NCBI RefSeq assembly: GCF_003075095.1
Contig: NZ_QCZF01000007.1
Location: forward strand, 124,001-188,000
Reading direction: 5' to 3'
Length of the DNA: 64,000 nucleotides
DNA from: Blastococcus litoris
GTDB lineage: Bacteria > Actinomycetota > Actinomycetes > Mycobacteriales > Geodermatophilaceae
This document shows positions 8,455 through 16,546 of this stretch, piece by piece. The notes under the pieces were generated by a model that had not been told where the DNA came from, made no database searches, and worked only from the letters and a program-made list of their open reading frames with translations. Made by a program: the position numbers and the translations under genes. The stretch's first letter is position 1. Every line of letters starts with the position of its first letter.

Positions 8455-9147
8455 ATGGACGACGCACGGACCGCCCAGGTGGCCGCGGTCGCCGCGCTGG
8501 CCGAGCCGACCCGCCGCCTGCTGTACGAGCACGTCGTCCGCCGGCCCGGCGCGGTGAGCCGGGACGAGGCGGCCCGGGCCACCGAGGTTCCTCGGGCGAC
8601 GGTCGCCTTCCACCTCGACAAGCTGGTGGAGGAGGGCCTCCTCGACGTCGTCTTCGAGCGGCGCACCGGTCGCAGCGGCCCGGGCGCCGGCCGGCCGGCG
8701 AAGCTCTACCGGCGGGCGGGGTGCGACGTCGCGGTGTCCTTCCCGGAGCGGCACTACGACCTGGCCGGGGGGCTGCTGGCCGCGGCGATGGAAGAGGCCC
8801 AGTCGACCGGCGAGCCGCCCCGGGCGGTCCTCGGCCGGCTGGCGTTCACGCGCGGCCGGGAGCTGGGGGCGGCCGCTCGGACGGGCGCCCCGGCCGCAGG
8901 GAGCCCGGACGTCGCGCTGGGTGCGCTCGAACGGCACGGCTTCGAGCCCCGGGTCGAGGGCGGGGCCGTCACTCTGGCCAACTGCCCGTTCCACCGGCTG
9001 GCCCGCGAGCACACCGAGCTCGTCTGCGGCATGAACCTCCGCCTGCTCGAGGGCGTGCTGGACGGCGCCGGCGACGCGAGGCGCGTCGCCCGGCTGCAGC
9101 CGTCGCCCGGGCGCTGCTGCGTCCGGCTGGAGCCCGCTGACGGGTAG
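8455..9147 (+). CDS. SufR-type (COG2345) winged-helix regulator with a cysteine cluster
   Basis: This 230-aa protein has an ArsR/MarR-like winged helix at 10-75 (AEPTRRLLYEHV, then recognition helix PRATVAFHLDKL) and a C-terminal effector domain. Cysteines C177 (NCPFH), C191 (LVCGMN) and C221/C222 (GRCC) have spacings close to the Fe-S-ligating cysteines of cyanobacterial SufR, so an Fe-S cluster or metal sensor is inferred. It lies immediately upstream of folE and a FAD reductase and shares an operator-like motif with their promoter, so it probably controls them and itself. No suf operon is present in this window. Other DeoR/ArsR-type functions remain possible. Confidence 0.75.
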   Translation: MDDARTAQVAAVAALAEPTRRLLYEHVVRRPGAVSRDEAARATEVPRATVAFHLDKLVEEGLLDVVFERRTGRSGPGAGRPAKLYRRAGCDVAVSFPERHYDLAGGLLAAAMEEAQSTGEPPRAVLGRLAFTRGRELGAAARTGAPAAGSPDVALGALERHGFEPRVEGGAVTLANCPFHRLAREHTELVCGMNLRLLEGVLDGAGDARRVARLQPSPGRCCVRLEPADG

Positions 9148-9150
9148 CCG

Positions 9151-9204
9151 TTGACAGCCGGGCCGTCGCAGGTCTGTACTTCTAACTCTCGCTGGTTTTA
9201 GAAG
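9151..9204 (+). promoter_or_regulatory. folE promoter with overlapping inverted-repeat operator
   Basis: A consensus -35 TTGACA (9151-9156) is followed after 18 nt by TGTACT (9175-9180). The perfect inverted repeat CTTCTAA (9179-9185) / TTAGAAG (9198-9204) with 12-nt spacer covers the -10 edge and probable start site and runs into the ribosome-binding site AAGGAG (9202-9207). Within it is the same AACT-N6-GGTT-nTAGA core as in the regulator promoter. Binding here would block transcription. Confidence 0.6.
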
Positions 9205-9213
9205 GAGTCCGCG

Positions 9214-9852
9214 ATGACGAGCACCGTCAGCGCCCCGGATCCGCTCGGCGTGGTCACCGCACCCACCCGTCTGCGCGTCGTCCGCAACCGCGCCGCCGTG
9301 GATCCCGCCACGGCCGAGCGCGCGGTCGCCGACCTCCTCCGCGCGCTGGGCCGCGATCCGGACGATCCGCACCTGGCCGACACCCCGCGCCGGGTCGCCG
9401 ACGCCTTCGCCGAGCTGCTGACCCCTGCGTCGTTCGACCTCACGACCTTCCCCAACGACGGGGGCTACGACGAACTGGTCATGGCGACGGCCATCCCGGT
9501 GCAGTCCCTGTGCGAGCACCACCTCCTGCCCTTCACGGGCGTCGCCCACATCGGCTACCTGCCCGGCGAGCGCATCCTCGGTCTGTCGAAGCTGGCCCGG
9601 GTCCTGGACCTGTTCGCCCGCGACCTCCAGGTGCAGGAGCGGCTGACCCAGCAGGTGGCCGACTGGTTGCAGGAGAACCTCGCACCGCGCGGGGTGGGCG
9701 TGGTGATCGAGGCCGAGCACCTGTGCATGACGCTGCGCGGCGTCCGGGCCCGTGGTTCCCGCACGACGACGTCGGCCCTGCACGGGGTCCTCCGGGAGGA
9801 CGCTCGGTCCCGTCAGGAGTTCTTCGCTCTCTCCGGAGGTGGGCGGCGATGA
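9214..9852 (+). CDS. folE: GTP cyclohydrolase I
   Basis: This 212-aa type I enzyme converts GTP to dihydroneopterin triphosphate, the entry to folate and pterin synthesis. The zinc ligands are in place: C100 and H103 (SLCEHHLLPF) and C171 (HLCMTLRG). ILGLSKLAR and the C-terminal GSRTTTSAL are also family signatures. The start is fixed by AAGGAG 6 nt before the ATG. It overlaps the next gene by 4 nt. Folate genes (folP, folB, folK) are not adjacent, and the regulator upstream is an Fe-S/metal type, so this may be an accessory, stress-controlled folE copy. Confidence 0.92.
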   Translation: MTSTVSAPDPLGVVTAPTRLRVVRNRAAVDPATAERAVADLLRALGRDPDDPHLADTPRRVADAFAELLTPASFDLTTFPNDGGYDELVMATAIPVQSLCEHHLLPFTGVAHIGYLPGERILGLSKLARVLDLFARDLQVQERLTQQVADWLQENLAPRGVGVVIEAEHLCMTLRGVRARGSRTTTSALHGVLREDARSRQEFFALSGGGRR

Positions 9853-11078
9853 CCGCTGCGGAGCCGTACGTGATCGTCGGTGGGGGACTGGCCGGGGCCA
9901 AGGCGGCGGAGACGCTGCGCGCCGAGGGCTTCGACGGCCCCGTCGTCCTGGTGGCGGGGGAGCCGGAGGTCCCCTACGAGCGGCCGCCCCTCTCCAAGGA
10001 CCACCTGCTGGGCAAGGCGGACCGGGAGAGCGCGCGGGTGCACGCGGCCGACTGGTACGCCGAGCAGGACGTCGAGCTGCGCACCGGCATCCGGGCCACC
10101 TCCCTCGACCCGGCCGCGCACCGGCTCGGCCTGGAGACCGGCGAGGAGCTCCCGTACGCGAAGCTCCTGCTGGCCACCGGGTCGTCGGCGCGCCGGCTGC
10201 CGGTCCCCGGCGCGGACCTCGAGGGCGTCCGCTACCTGCGCACGCTGGCCGACTCCGACCAGCTGCTGGCCCACCTCTCCGGCGGTGGACGGCGGGTGGT
10301 CGTCGTGGGAGCGGGCTGGATCGGGCTCGAGGTCGCGGCCGCGGCCCGGCACCACGGCGACGACGTGACCGTCGTCGAGCCGCAGCCCACGCCGCTGCAC
10401 GCGGTGCTCGGGCCGGAGATGGGGCGGGTGTTCGCCCGGCTGCACCGCGACCACGGCGTGGACCTGTTCACCGACACCGTCGTCCGGGAGTTCCGGGGCG
10501 CGGGTGGCCGGGTGACCTCCGTGGTCACCGACCGGCACGCCGGGCTGCCCGCCGATCTCGTCGTCGTGGGCATCGGGGCGACGCCGAACGTCGAGCTCGC
10601 CGCCTCCGCCGGGCTCGAGGTGGACAACGGGATCGTCACCGACGACGCGCTGCGGGCCTCGGCCCCCGACGTCTTCGCGGCCGGCGACGTCGCGTCGTCC
10701 TTCCACCCGCTCTACGGGCGGTACGTGCGCGTCGAGCACTGGGCCAACGCCCTCAACGGCGGGCCGGCGGCGGCGCGGTCGATGCTGGGGCGGCCGGTCA
10801 GCTACGACCGGGTGCCGTACTTCTTCACCGACCAGTACGACCTGGGCATGGAGTACTCCGGGCTGGGCGGGCCCACCGACGCCGTCGTCACCCGTGGCGA
10901 CGTCGACGGCGGGGAGTTCATCGCCTTCTGGCTGCACGACGGCCGCGTGGTCGCGGGCATGAACGTCAACGTCTGGGACGTCACGGACCCCATCCAGGCG
11001 TTGATCCGCGCCCGGCGGCAGGTGCCGGTGGCCTCGCTGAGCGACCCCGCCGAGCCGCTGGAACGCCTGGCCGCCTGA
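9849..11078 (+). CDS. FAD/NAD(P)H ferredoxin-reductase-type oxidoreductase
   Basis: This 409-aa flavoprotein is of the rhodocoxin/putidaredoxin reductase group. FAD-binding VIVGGGLAGAKAAETLR is at the N-terminus, the NAD(P) Rossmann motif VVVVGAGWIGLEVAAA is near 155, and VFAAGDVA (second FAD contact) is near 280. The reductase C-terminal domain follows from about 320. It lacks a CxxC disulfide, so it should pass electrons to a ferredoxin or similar partner, which is not encoded nearby. The ATG overlaps the folE stop (ATGA), so they are co-translated. Its partner and its link to pterin synthesis are unknown. Confidence 0.88.
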   Translation: MTAAEPYVIVGGGLAGAKAAETLRAEGFDGPVVLVAGEPEVPYERPPLSKDHLLGKADRESARVHAADWYAEQDVELRTGIRATSLDPAAHRLGLETGEELPYAKLLLATGSSARRLPVPGADLEGVRYLRTLADSDQLLAHLSGGGRRVVVVGAGWIGLEVAAAARHHGDDVTVVEPQPTPLHAVLGPEMGRVFARLHRDHGVDLFTDTVVREFRGAGGRVTSVVTDRHAGLPADLVVVGIGATPNVELAASAGLEVDNGIVTDDALRASAPDVFAAGDVASSFHPLYGRYVRVEHWANALNGGPAAARSMLGRPVSYDRVPYFFTDQYDLGMEYSGLGGPTDAVVTRGDVDGGEFIAFWLHDGRVVAGMNVNVWDVTDPIQALIRARRQVPVASLSDPAEPLERLAA

Positions 11079-11134
11079 TCGTCCGGTGTGGCCAGATGCG
11101 CCGGATGCCCCGGAAGGGGCAGGCTGGCGGGGAC

Positions 11135-11150
11135 GTCACATCCCGGAAAC
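11135..11150 (+). promoter_or_regulatory. GlnR-box-like element upstream of glnA2
   Basis: GTCAC (11135-11139)-N6-GAAAC (11146-11150) matches the actinobacterial GlnR half-box consensus gTnAC-n6-GaAAC at every defined position. It lies 24-39 nt before the ATG at 11174, overlapping where a -35 would be if the transcript is leaderless (GATCAT at 11161-11166 is a possible -10). Regulation by GlnR is inferred from the motif and target. Confidence 0.5.
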
Positions 11151-11173
11151 GAGCGGACGCGATCATGGCGAGC

Positions 11174-12514
11174 ATGGACCGACAGCAGGAGTTCGTCCTG
11201 CGGACCCTGGAAGAGCGCGACATCCGCTTCGTGCGGCTGTGGTTCACCGACGTCTCGGGCTACCTCAAGGCCGTCGCCGTGGCCCCGGCCGAGATCGAGG
11301 CCGCGTTCGCTGAGGGCATCGGTTTCGACGGCTCGGCGATCGAGGGCTTCGCCCGCGTCTACGAGTCCGACATGCTCGCCAAGCCCGACCCCGGCACCTT
11401 CCAGGTGATGCCCGCGACCAAGGGGGCCACCAGTGACACGGCGCGGATGTTCTGCGACATCACGCTGCCCGACGGCTCGCCGGCGTGGGCGGACCCCCGG
11501 CACGTGCTGCGCCGGACGCTGGCCAAGGCCGCCGACATGGGCTTCACCTTCTACACGCACCCCGAGGTGGAGTTCTTCCTGCTGAAGAACCTGCCCTCGG
11601 ACGGCTCGCCGCCCGAGCCCGCCGACACCGGCGGCTACTTCGACCTGTCCACGCACAACGTGGCGCACGACTTCCGCCGCGAGGCGGTCTTCGCACTCGA
11701 GGCGATGGGCATCTCCGTAGAGTTCAGCCACCACGAGGTCGCGCCCGGCCAGCAGGAGATCGACCTGCGCTACGCCGACGCGCTGTCGATGGCGGACAAC
11801 ATCATGACGCTGCGGCACGTCGTCCGCGAGGTGGCGCTGGCCCAGGGCGTGCACGCCACCTTCATGCCCAAGCCGTTCACCGAGCTGGCCGGGTCGGCCA
11901 TGCACACCCACGTCTCGCTGTTCGAGGGCGACCGCAACGCCTTCCACGACGCCGCGGACCCGATGCGGCTCTCGACCACCGGCAAGCAGTTCATCGCCGG
12001 CCTGCTCACCCACGCCCGCGAGTACACCGCCGTCACGAACCAGACGGTCAACTCCTACCGCCGGCTGCTGGCCGGCACCGAGGCGCCGACCGCCGCCACC
12101 TGGGGCCGGGCCAACCGCTCGGCGCTGGTGCGGCTGCCCTCGTACAAGCCGAGCAAGGCGCAGTCGGCGCGGGTGGAGATCCGGTCGCCCGACTCGGCGT
12201 GCAACCCGTACCTGACCTTCGCCGTCCTGCTCGCCGCCGGGCTCCGGGGGATCGAGAAGGGCTACGAGCTGCCGCCCGAGGCCGAGGACGACGTCTGGTC
12301 GCTCACCGACACCGAGCGCCGCGCGGCCGGGTACGAGGACCTGCCGGTCTCCCTCGGCGAGGCGCTCACCGCGATGCAGGGCAGCGAGCTGGTCGCCGAG
12401 ACCCTGGGCGAGCACGTCTTCGAGTTCTTCCTCCGCAACAAGTGGGAGGAGTTCAACTCCTACCGGCAGAACGTGACGCCCTTCGAGCTGCGCCGCTACC
12501 TGCCCGGCCTGTAG
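11174..12514 (+). CDS. glnA2: Glutamine synthetase, GlnA2 type
   Basis: This 446-aa type I glutamine synthetase matches, from memory, M. tuberculosis GlnA2 in length and in its start MDRQxEFVLRTLEERDIRFVRLWFTDV. Catalytic stretches include GFDGSAIEGF, EVEFFL, HHEVAPGQQEI, NSYRR, NRSALVRLP and RSPDSACNPYL. At the adenylylation loop it reads DDVWSLTDTER, with Trp where GlnA1 has Tyr, so GlnE should not modify it. A second in-frame ATG lies at 11165; 11174 is chosen by homology. It is followed directly by an amidotransferase gene and then glnE, the order seen in mycobacteria except for the amidotransferase. Confidence 0.93.
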   Translation: MDRQQEFVLRTLEERDIRFVRLWFTDVSGYLKAVAVAPAEIEAAFAEGIGFDGSAIEGFARVYESDMLAKPDPGTFQVMPATKGATSDTARMFCDITLPDGSPAWADPRHVLRRTLAKAADMGFTFYTHPEVEFFLLKNLPSDGSPPEPADTGGYFDLSTHNVAHDFRREAVFALEAMGISVEFSHHEVAPGQQEIDLRYADALSMADNIMTLRHVVREVALAQGVHATFMPKPFTELAGSAMHTHVSLFEGDRNAFHDAADPMRLSTTGKQFIAGLLTHAREYTAVTNQTVNSYRRLLAGTEAPTAATWGRANRSALVRLPSYKPSKAQSARVEIRSPDSACNPYLTFAVLLAAGLRGIEKGYELPPEAEDDVWSLTDTERRAAGYEDLPVSLGEALTAMQGSELVAETLGEHVFEFFLRNKWEEFNSYRQNVTPFELRRYLPGL

Positions 12515-12586
12515 ATGGCCTCGTCGCAGCGGCCCGTGCCGAGCCTGCGGGGCACGGGGGGCGACGAGGTCTTTACGCTCGCAGGC

Positions 12587-13318
12587 GTGGCCCGCCTGCT
12601 CGTCGTCGTCCTGCACGAGACCGATCCGCCCGCGCGGCTGGGGGAGTGGCTGCGCGGCGCCGGGGCCGAGCTCGACGCACGCCACGTCGGGCGGGGGGAC
12701 GAGCTCCCGGCAACTCTCGAGGGCTACGACGGCCTCGTGGTCCTCGGCGGCCCGCAGTCGGCGATGGACGACGAGGAGACCAGCCCCGAGCTGACCGGCG
12801 CACGGGCCCTGCTCGCGCAGGCGCTGCAGGCCGATCTCCCGACGCTGGCCATCTGCCTGGGCGCCCAGCTGCTGGCCCAGGTGGGCGGCGGCACGGTCCG
12901 CGAGGGCGTGGAGGGCCCGGAGGTGGGGGCCCTGCTGGTGGCCAAGCGGGACGCCGCGGACAGCGACCCGCTGTTCGCCCCGCTGCCGCTCTCGCCCGAC
13001 GTCCTGCAGTTCCACCACGACGAGATCTCCCAGCTGCCCACCGGGGCGACGCTGCTGGCGAGCAGCCCCGTGTACGCCCACCAGGCGTTCCGCGTGGGCC
13101 GGCACGTCTACGGGCTGCAGTTCCACATCGAGACGGCGCCCGAGATCATCCACGAGTGGGCCGAGCGGGACACCGTCGGAGTCGCGGCCAGCCCCTGGGA
13201 CCGCGAGACGATCTGCCGCATGTCCGACGCCGCCCACCCGCACGTCGAGGAGGCGTGGCGGCCGTTCGCGGAGCGTTTCACCGAGCTGGCCCGCACCCGA
13301 GCGCAGCAGGCAGCGTGA
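12587..13318 (+). CDS. Class I glutamine amidotransferase (GMP-synthase-like)
   Basis: This 243-aa single-domain class I amidotransferase has the nucleophile elbow ICLGAQLLAQV (Cys), GLVVLGGPQSAMDD (oxyanion region) and a C-terminal catalytic HIE in LQFHIETAPEI. With no partner synthase domain it may hydrolyse gamma-glutamyl or glutamine-like substrates; the substrate is unknown. GTG at 12587 follows a TACGCT box by 7 nt and begins the conserved fold. An ATG at 12515, immediately after the glnA2 stop, would add 24 unconserved residues but could allow coupled translation. It lies between glnA2 and glnE and overlaps glnE by 4 nt, so a nitrogen-related job is likely. Confidence 0.85.
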   Translation: MARLLVVVLHETDPPARLGEWLRGAGAELDARHVGRGDELPATLEGYDGLVVLGGPQSAMDDEETSPELTGARALLAQALQADLPTLAICLGAQLLAQVGGGTVREGVEGPEVGALLVAKRDAADSDPLFAPLPLSPDVLQFHHDEISQLPTGATLLASSPVYAHQAFRVGRHVYGLQFHIETAPEIIHEWAERDTVGVAASPWDRETICRMSDAAHPHVEEAWRPFAERFTELARTRAQQAA

Positions 13319-16300
13319 CGACCGCCGAGGCGGAGATCCCGCGTCGCGCCGTCGTCCGGCTGGTGCGGTTCGGCTTCGAGGACGGCGCCCGCGCGGCGCT
13401 GCTGCTGTCGGACCCCTCCCTCGGGCTCTGGGACCTCGAGCGGAACGAACCGGCCGATCCGGAGGCAGGTCCGGTCGTGGCGGCGCTGGCCCGGGCCGGC
13501 GACCCTGACCTCGCGCTCCGCTCGCTGCACCGGCTGGTCGAGGCGCTGGACAGCTCCGATCCGCACGGGAGCGCCGCCGCGGCGCTCCTGGCCGGCCTGC
13601 GCGGGTCGGGTCTGCTGCGCAGCCGGCTGCTCGCCGTCCTCGGCGCCAGCTCCGGGCTCGCCGACCACCTGGCGGCCCACCCGGGGGACTGGACCGTCCT
13701 CGACGACGACGCCGACGGCATGCCACGCGGCTCCGCCCGACCGGCGCCCGAGGAGCTGCGCGGCCAGATGCTGGCCGCCGTCGGCGCGGACCCCGACGAT
13801 CCGCCGTGGGGCGTGCGCCTGGGCAAGGCGGCGCCGGACGCCTCGCCCGAGCGGATCCGTCGGCTCCGGCTGGCCTACCGCCGGGCGATCCTCTCCCTCG
13901 CCGGCCGAGACCTCGGCGACGGCGTGCCCACGGAGCAGGTGGCCGCCGAGCTCGCCGACATCGCCGCCGCCGTCCTCACCGCCGGTCTCGCCCTGGCGGT
14001 CGCCGAGCAGCCGGCCTCGGCGTCACCGTGCCGGCTCGGCGTCATCGCCATGGGCAAGACGGGGGGCCGCGAGCTCAACTACGTCAGCGACGTCGACGTC
14101 GTCTTCGTCGCCGAGCCGGTCGACCCGAGCGACTCCGAGAGCGCCGCCCTGTCCAGCGCCACGCGCGTGGCGGCCGCCCTCATGCGCATCTGCAAGGAGG
14201 CCGCCTGGGAGGTCGACGCCGCGCTCCGGCCGGAGGGCAAGGCCGGCGCCCTGGTCAGGACCCTCGCCGGGCACCAGGCGTACTACGAGCAGTGGGCGAG
14301 CACCTGGGAGTTCCAGGCGCTGCTGAAGATGCGCCCGGTGGCCGGGGACCCCGACCTCGGGCTGGCGTACGTCGAGGCGCTCTGGCCGATGGTCTGGAAG
14401 GCCGGCGACCGGCCGGGCTTCGTCGCCGAGGTGCAGGCCATGCGGCGCCGCGTGGAGGCCAACATCCCGCCGGCCCAGGCCGAGCGGGAGCTCAAACTGG
14501 GCCGCGGTGGCCTGCGCGACGTCGAGTTCGCCGTCCAGCTGCTGCAGATGGTGCACGGACGGGCGGACCCCACGCTGCGCGTCGGAGGCACCCTGCCGGC
14601 CCTGCAGGCGCTCTCGGCCGGCGGGTACGTCGGCCGCGAGGACGCCGCGACGCTGATCGCCTCCTACCGCTTCCTGCGCACCGTCGAGCACCGGCTGCAG
14701 CTGCTCCGCCTGCGCCGCACGCACCTCCTGCCCACCGACGAGCAGCAGCTGCGGTGGCTGGCCCGCGCGCTCGGCTACAAGCCCGACTCCCGGGGCAGCG
14801 CGGTCGACGTCCTCGACGCCGAGCTGGCGCTGCACACCCGCGAGGTGCGCCGGCTGCACGAGAAGCTCTTCTACCGGCCGCTGCTGTCGGCGGTGGCCCG
14901 CGTCCCGGGCGAGCACCTCGCCCTGGGGTCCAAGGCGGCCGGTGACTGGTTGCGGGCGCTCGGCTTCGCCGACCCCGACGGCGCGCTGCGGCACCTGGCG
15001 GCGCTGACCGGCGGGGTGTCCCGCTCGGCGTCGATGCAGAAGTACCTCCTGCCGGTGCTGCTGCAGACCTTCGCCTCGTGCCCCAACCCCGACGCCGGGC
15101 TGCTGGCCTACCGCCAGGTCAGCGAGGCGCTCGGCGGCAACCAGTGGTTCCTCCGGCTGCTGCGCGACGAGGGCCAGGTGGCCGAGCGGCTCGCCCAGCT
15201 CCTGGGCTCGAGCCAGTACATCGCCTCGCTGCTGACCCGGACCCCCGAGGCCCTGCGGCTGCTCGCCGACGACGCCGAGCTGGAGCCCCGCGGAGCCGCC
15301 GGGCTCGCCAAGGCGTGGCGGGCGGCGGCCGGTCGTGCGTCCGACCCCCAGGAGGCCATCCGGGTGGTGCGGGGCCTGCGCCGGCAGGAGCTGCTGCGGG
15401 TGGCGGCCGCCGACCTGCTCGGCCGGCTCGACGTCGTCCGCCTGGGACAGGCGCTGACCGACATCGCCGCGGCCACGCTGCAGGTGGGCCTCGACGTGGC
15501 GGTGCGGGCGCACGCCCTGGAGACCGGGGCCGACCCGGCCGCGATGCCGATGGAGATGGCGGTCATCGGCATGGGCCGGCTCGGCGGCGGGGAGATGGGG
15601 TTCGGGTCCGACGCCGACGTGCTGTTCGTGCACCGCCCGCGAGAGGGCGCCGACGAGGCGAAGGCGACGTCCACGGCCAACGCCGTCGCCCACACGCTGC
15701 GCCGCCTGCTGTCGGAGCCGGCGCCCGATCCGGCGTTCGAGGTGGACGCCGACCTGCGCCCCGAGGGCCGTCAGGGCGCGCTGGTGCGGAGCCTCTCGGC
15801 CTTCCGCGAGTACTACGAGCGGTGGGTGTCGGTCTGGGAGGTGCAGGCGCTGCTGCGCGCCGTCCCGGTGGCCGGCGACGAGCAGCTGGGTGCGGACTTC
15901 GTCGCGATGATCGACCCGATCCGCTACCCGGAGGACGGGCTCACCGACGAGCAGGTGGCGGAGATCCGGCGGATCAAGGCGCGGGTCGAGCGCGAGCGGC
16001 TGCCCCGCGGCGCCGACCCGGCGACGCACACCAAGCTCGGCCGTGGCGGACTGGCCGACGTCGAGTGGACCGTCCAGCTCCTCCAGCTGCAGCACGCCGC
16101 CGAGGTCCCGGCCCTGCGGGTCCAGCCGACCGTCGAGGCGCTGGCCGCGCTCGGGGACGCCGACCTGCTGCACGCCGACGAGGCGGCGGCCCTGCGGTCG
16201 GCCTGGGACATGGCGACCCGGGCGCGGAACGCCATCTTCCTGGTGCGGGGCCGGCCCAGCGACCAGCTGCCGCGTCCGGGGCTGGAGCTGGCCGGCGTGG

Positions 16301-16425
16301 CCCGGGCCTCCGGATACGGGCCGGACACCGATCCCGGCCAGTTCATGGACGACTACCGCCGCACGACCCGGCACGCCCGGTCGGTGGTCGAGCGCGTCTT
16401 CTACGGCCAGTCCCCGACGGGCTGA
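13315..16425 (+). CDS. glnE: Bifunctional glutamine-synthetase adenylyltransferase/deadenylase
   Basis: This 1036-aa protein adds AMP to, and removes it from, glutamine synthetase according to nitrogen supply. It has two nucleotidyltransferase halves: the N-terminal adenylyl-removing domain with MGKTGGRELNYVSDVDVVF (near 245) and the C-terminal adenylyltransferase with MGRLGGGEMGFGSDADVLF (near 750), each with the D-x-D metal pair. KLGRGGLRDVEFAVQLLQ and a KLGRGGLADVEWTVQLLQ copy are family hallmarks. Its probable target is GlnA1 at 30-31.4 kb. The GTG start overlaps the preceding amidotransferase stop (GTGA). Length is slightly above the mycobacterial protein. Confidence 0.97.
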   Translation: MTTAEAEIPRRAVVRLVRFGFEDGARAALLLSDPSLGLWDLERNEPADPEAGPVVAALARAGDPDLALRSLHRLVEALDSSDPHGSAAAALLAGLRGSGLLRSRLLAVLGASSGLADHLAAHPGDWTVLDDDADGMPRGSARPAPEELRGQMLAAVGADPDDPPWGVRLGKAAPDASPERIRRLRLAYRRAILSLAGRDLGDGVPTEQVAAELADIAAAVLTAGLALAVAEQPASASPCRLGVIAMGKTGGRELNYVSDVDVVFVAEPVDPSDSESAALSSATRVAAALMRICKEAAWEVDAALRPEGKAGALVRTLAGHQAYYEQWASTWEFQALLKMRPVAGDPDLGLAYVEALWPMVWKAGDRPGFVAEVQAMRRRVEANIPPAQAERELKLGRGGLRDVEFAVQLLQMVHGRADPTLRVGGTLPALQALSAGGYVGREDAATLIASYRFLRTVEHRLQLLRLRRTHLLPTDEQQLRWLARALGYKPDSRGSAVDVLDAELALHTREVRRLHEKLFYRPLLSAVARVPGEHLALGSKAAGDWLRALGFADPDGALRHLAALTGGVSRSASMQKYLLPVLLQTFASCPNPDAGLLAYRQVSEALGGNQWFLRLLRDEGQVAERLAQLLGSSQYIASLLTRTPEALRLLADDAELEPRGAAGLAKAWRAAAGRASDPQEAIRVVRGLRRQELLRVAAADLLGRLDVVRLGQALTDIAAATLQVGLDVAVRAHALETGADPAAMPMEMAVIGMGRLGGGEMGFGSDADVLFVHRPREGADEAKATSTANAVAHTLRRLLSEPAPDPAFEVDADLRPEGRQGALVRSLSAFREYYERWVSVWEVQALLRAVPVAGDEQLGADFVAMIDPIRYPEDGLTDEQVAEIRRIKARVERERLPRGADPATHTKLGRGGLADVEWTVQLLQLQHAAEVPALRVQPTVEALAALGDADLLHADEAAALRSAWDMATRARNAIFLVRGRPSDQLPRPGLELAGVARASGYGPDTDPGQFMDDYRRTTRHARSVVERVFYGQSPTG

Positions 16426-16546
16426 CCGCCGGCAGTGGCGAAAGGCCCTGTCGGGCCGCTACGGACGGCGACAGGCTGTGCGCACCCGCACCGCGGTGCC
16501 ACACGGGTGGCGCGGGCGCAGTTGCGGTCGGCCCCGGAGGTCGTCG

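Noticed and set aside
16448-16474. Hairpin CTGTCG/CGACAG after glnE as a terminator
   Set aside because: Only 6 bp of stem with a 15-nt loop and no T-tract; not distinguishable from chance.
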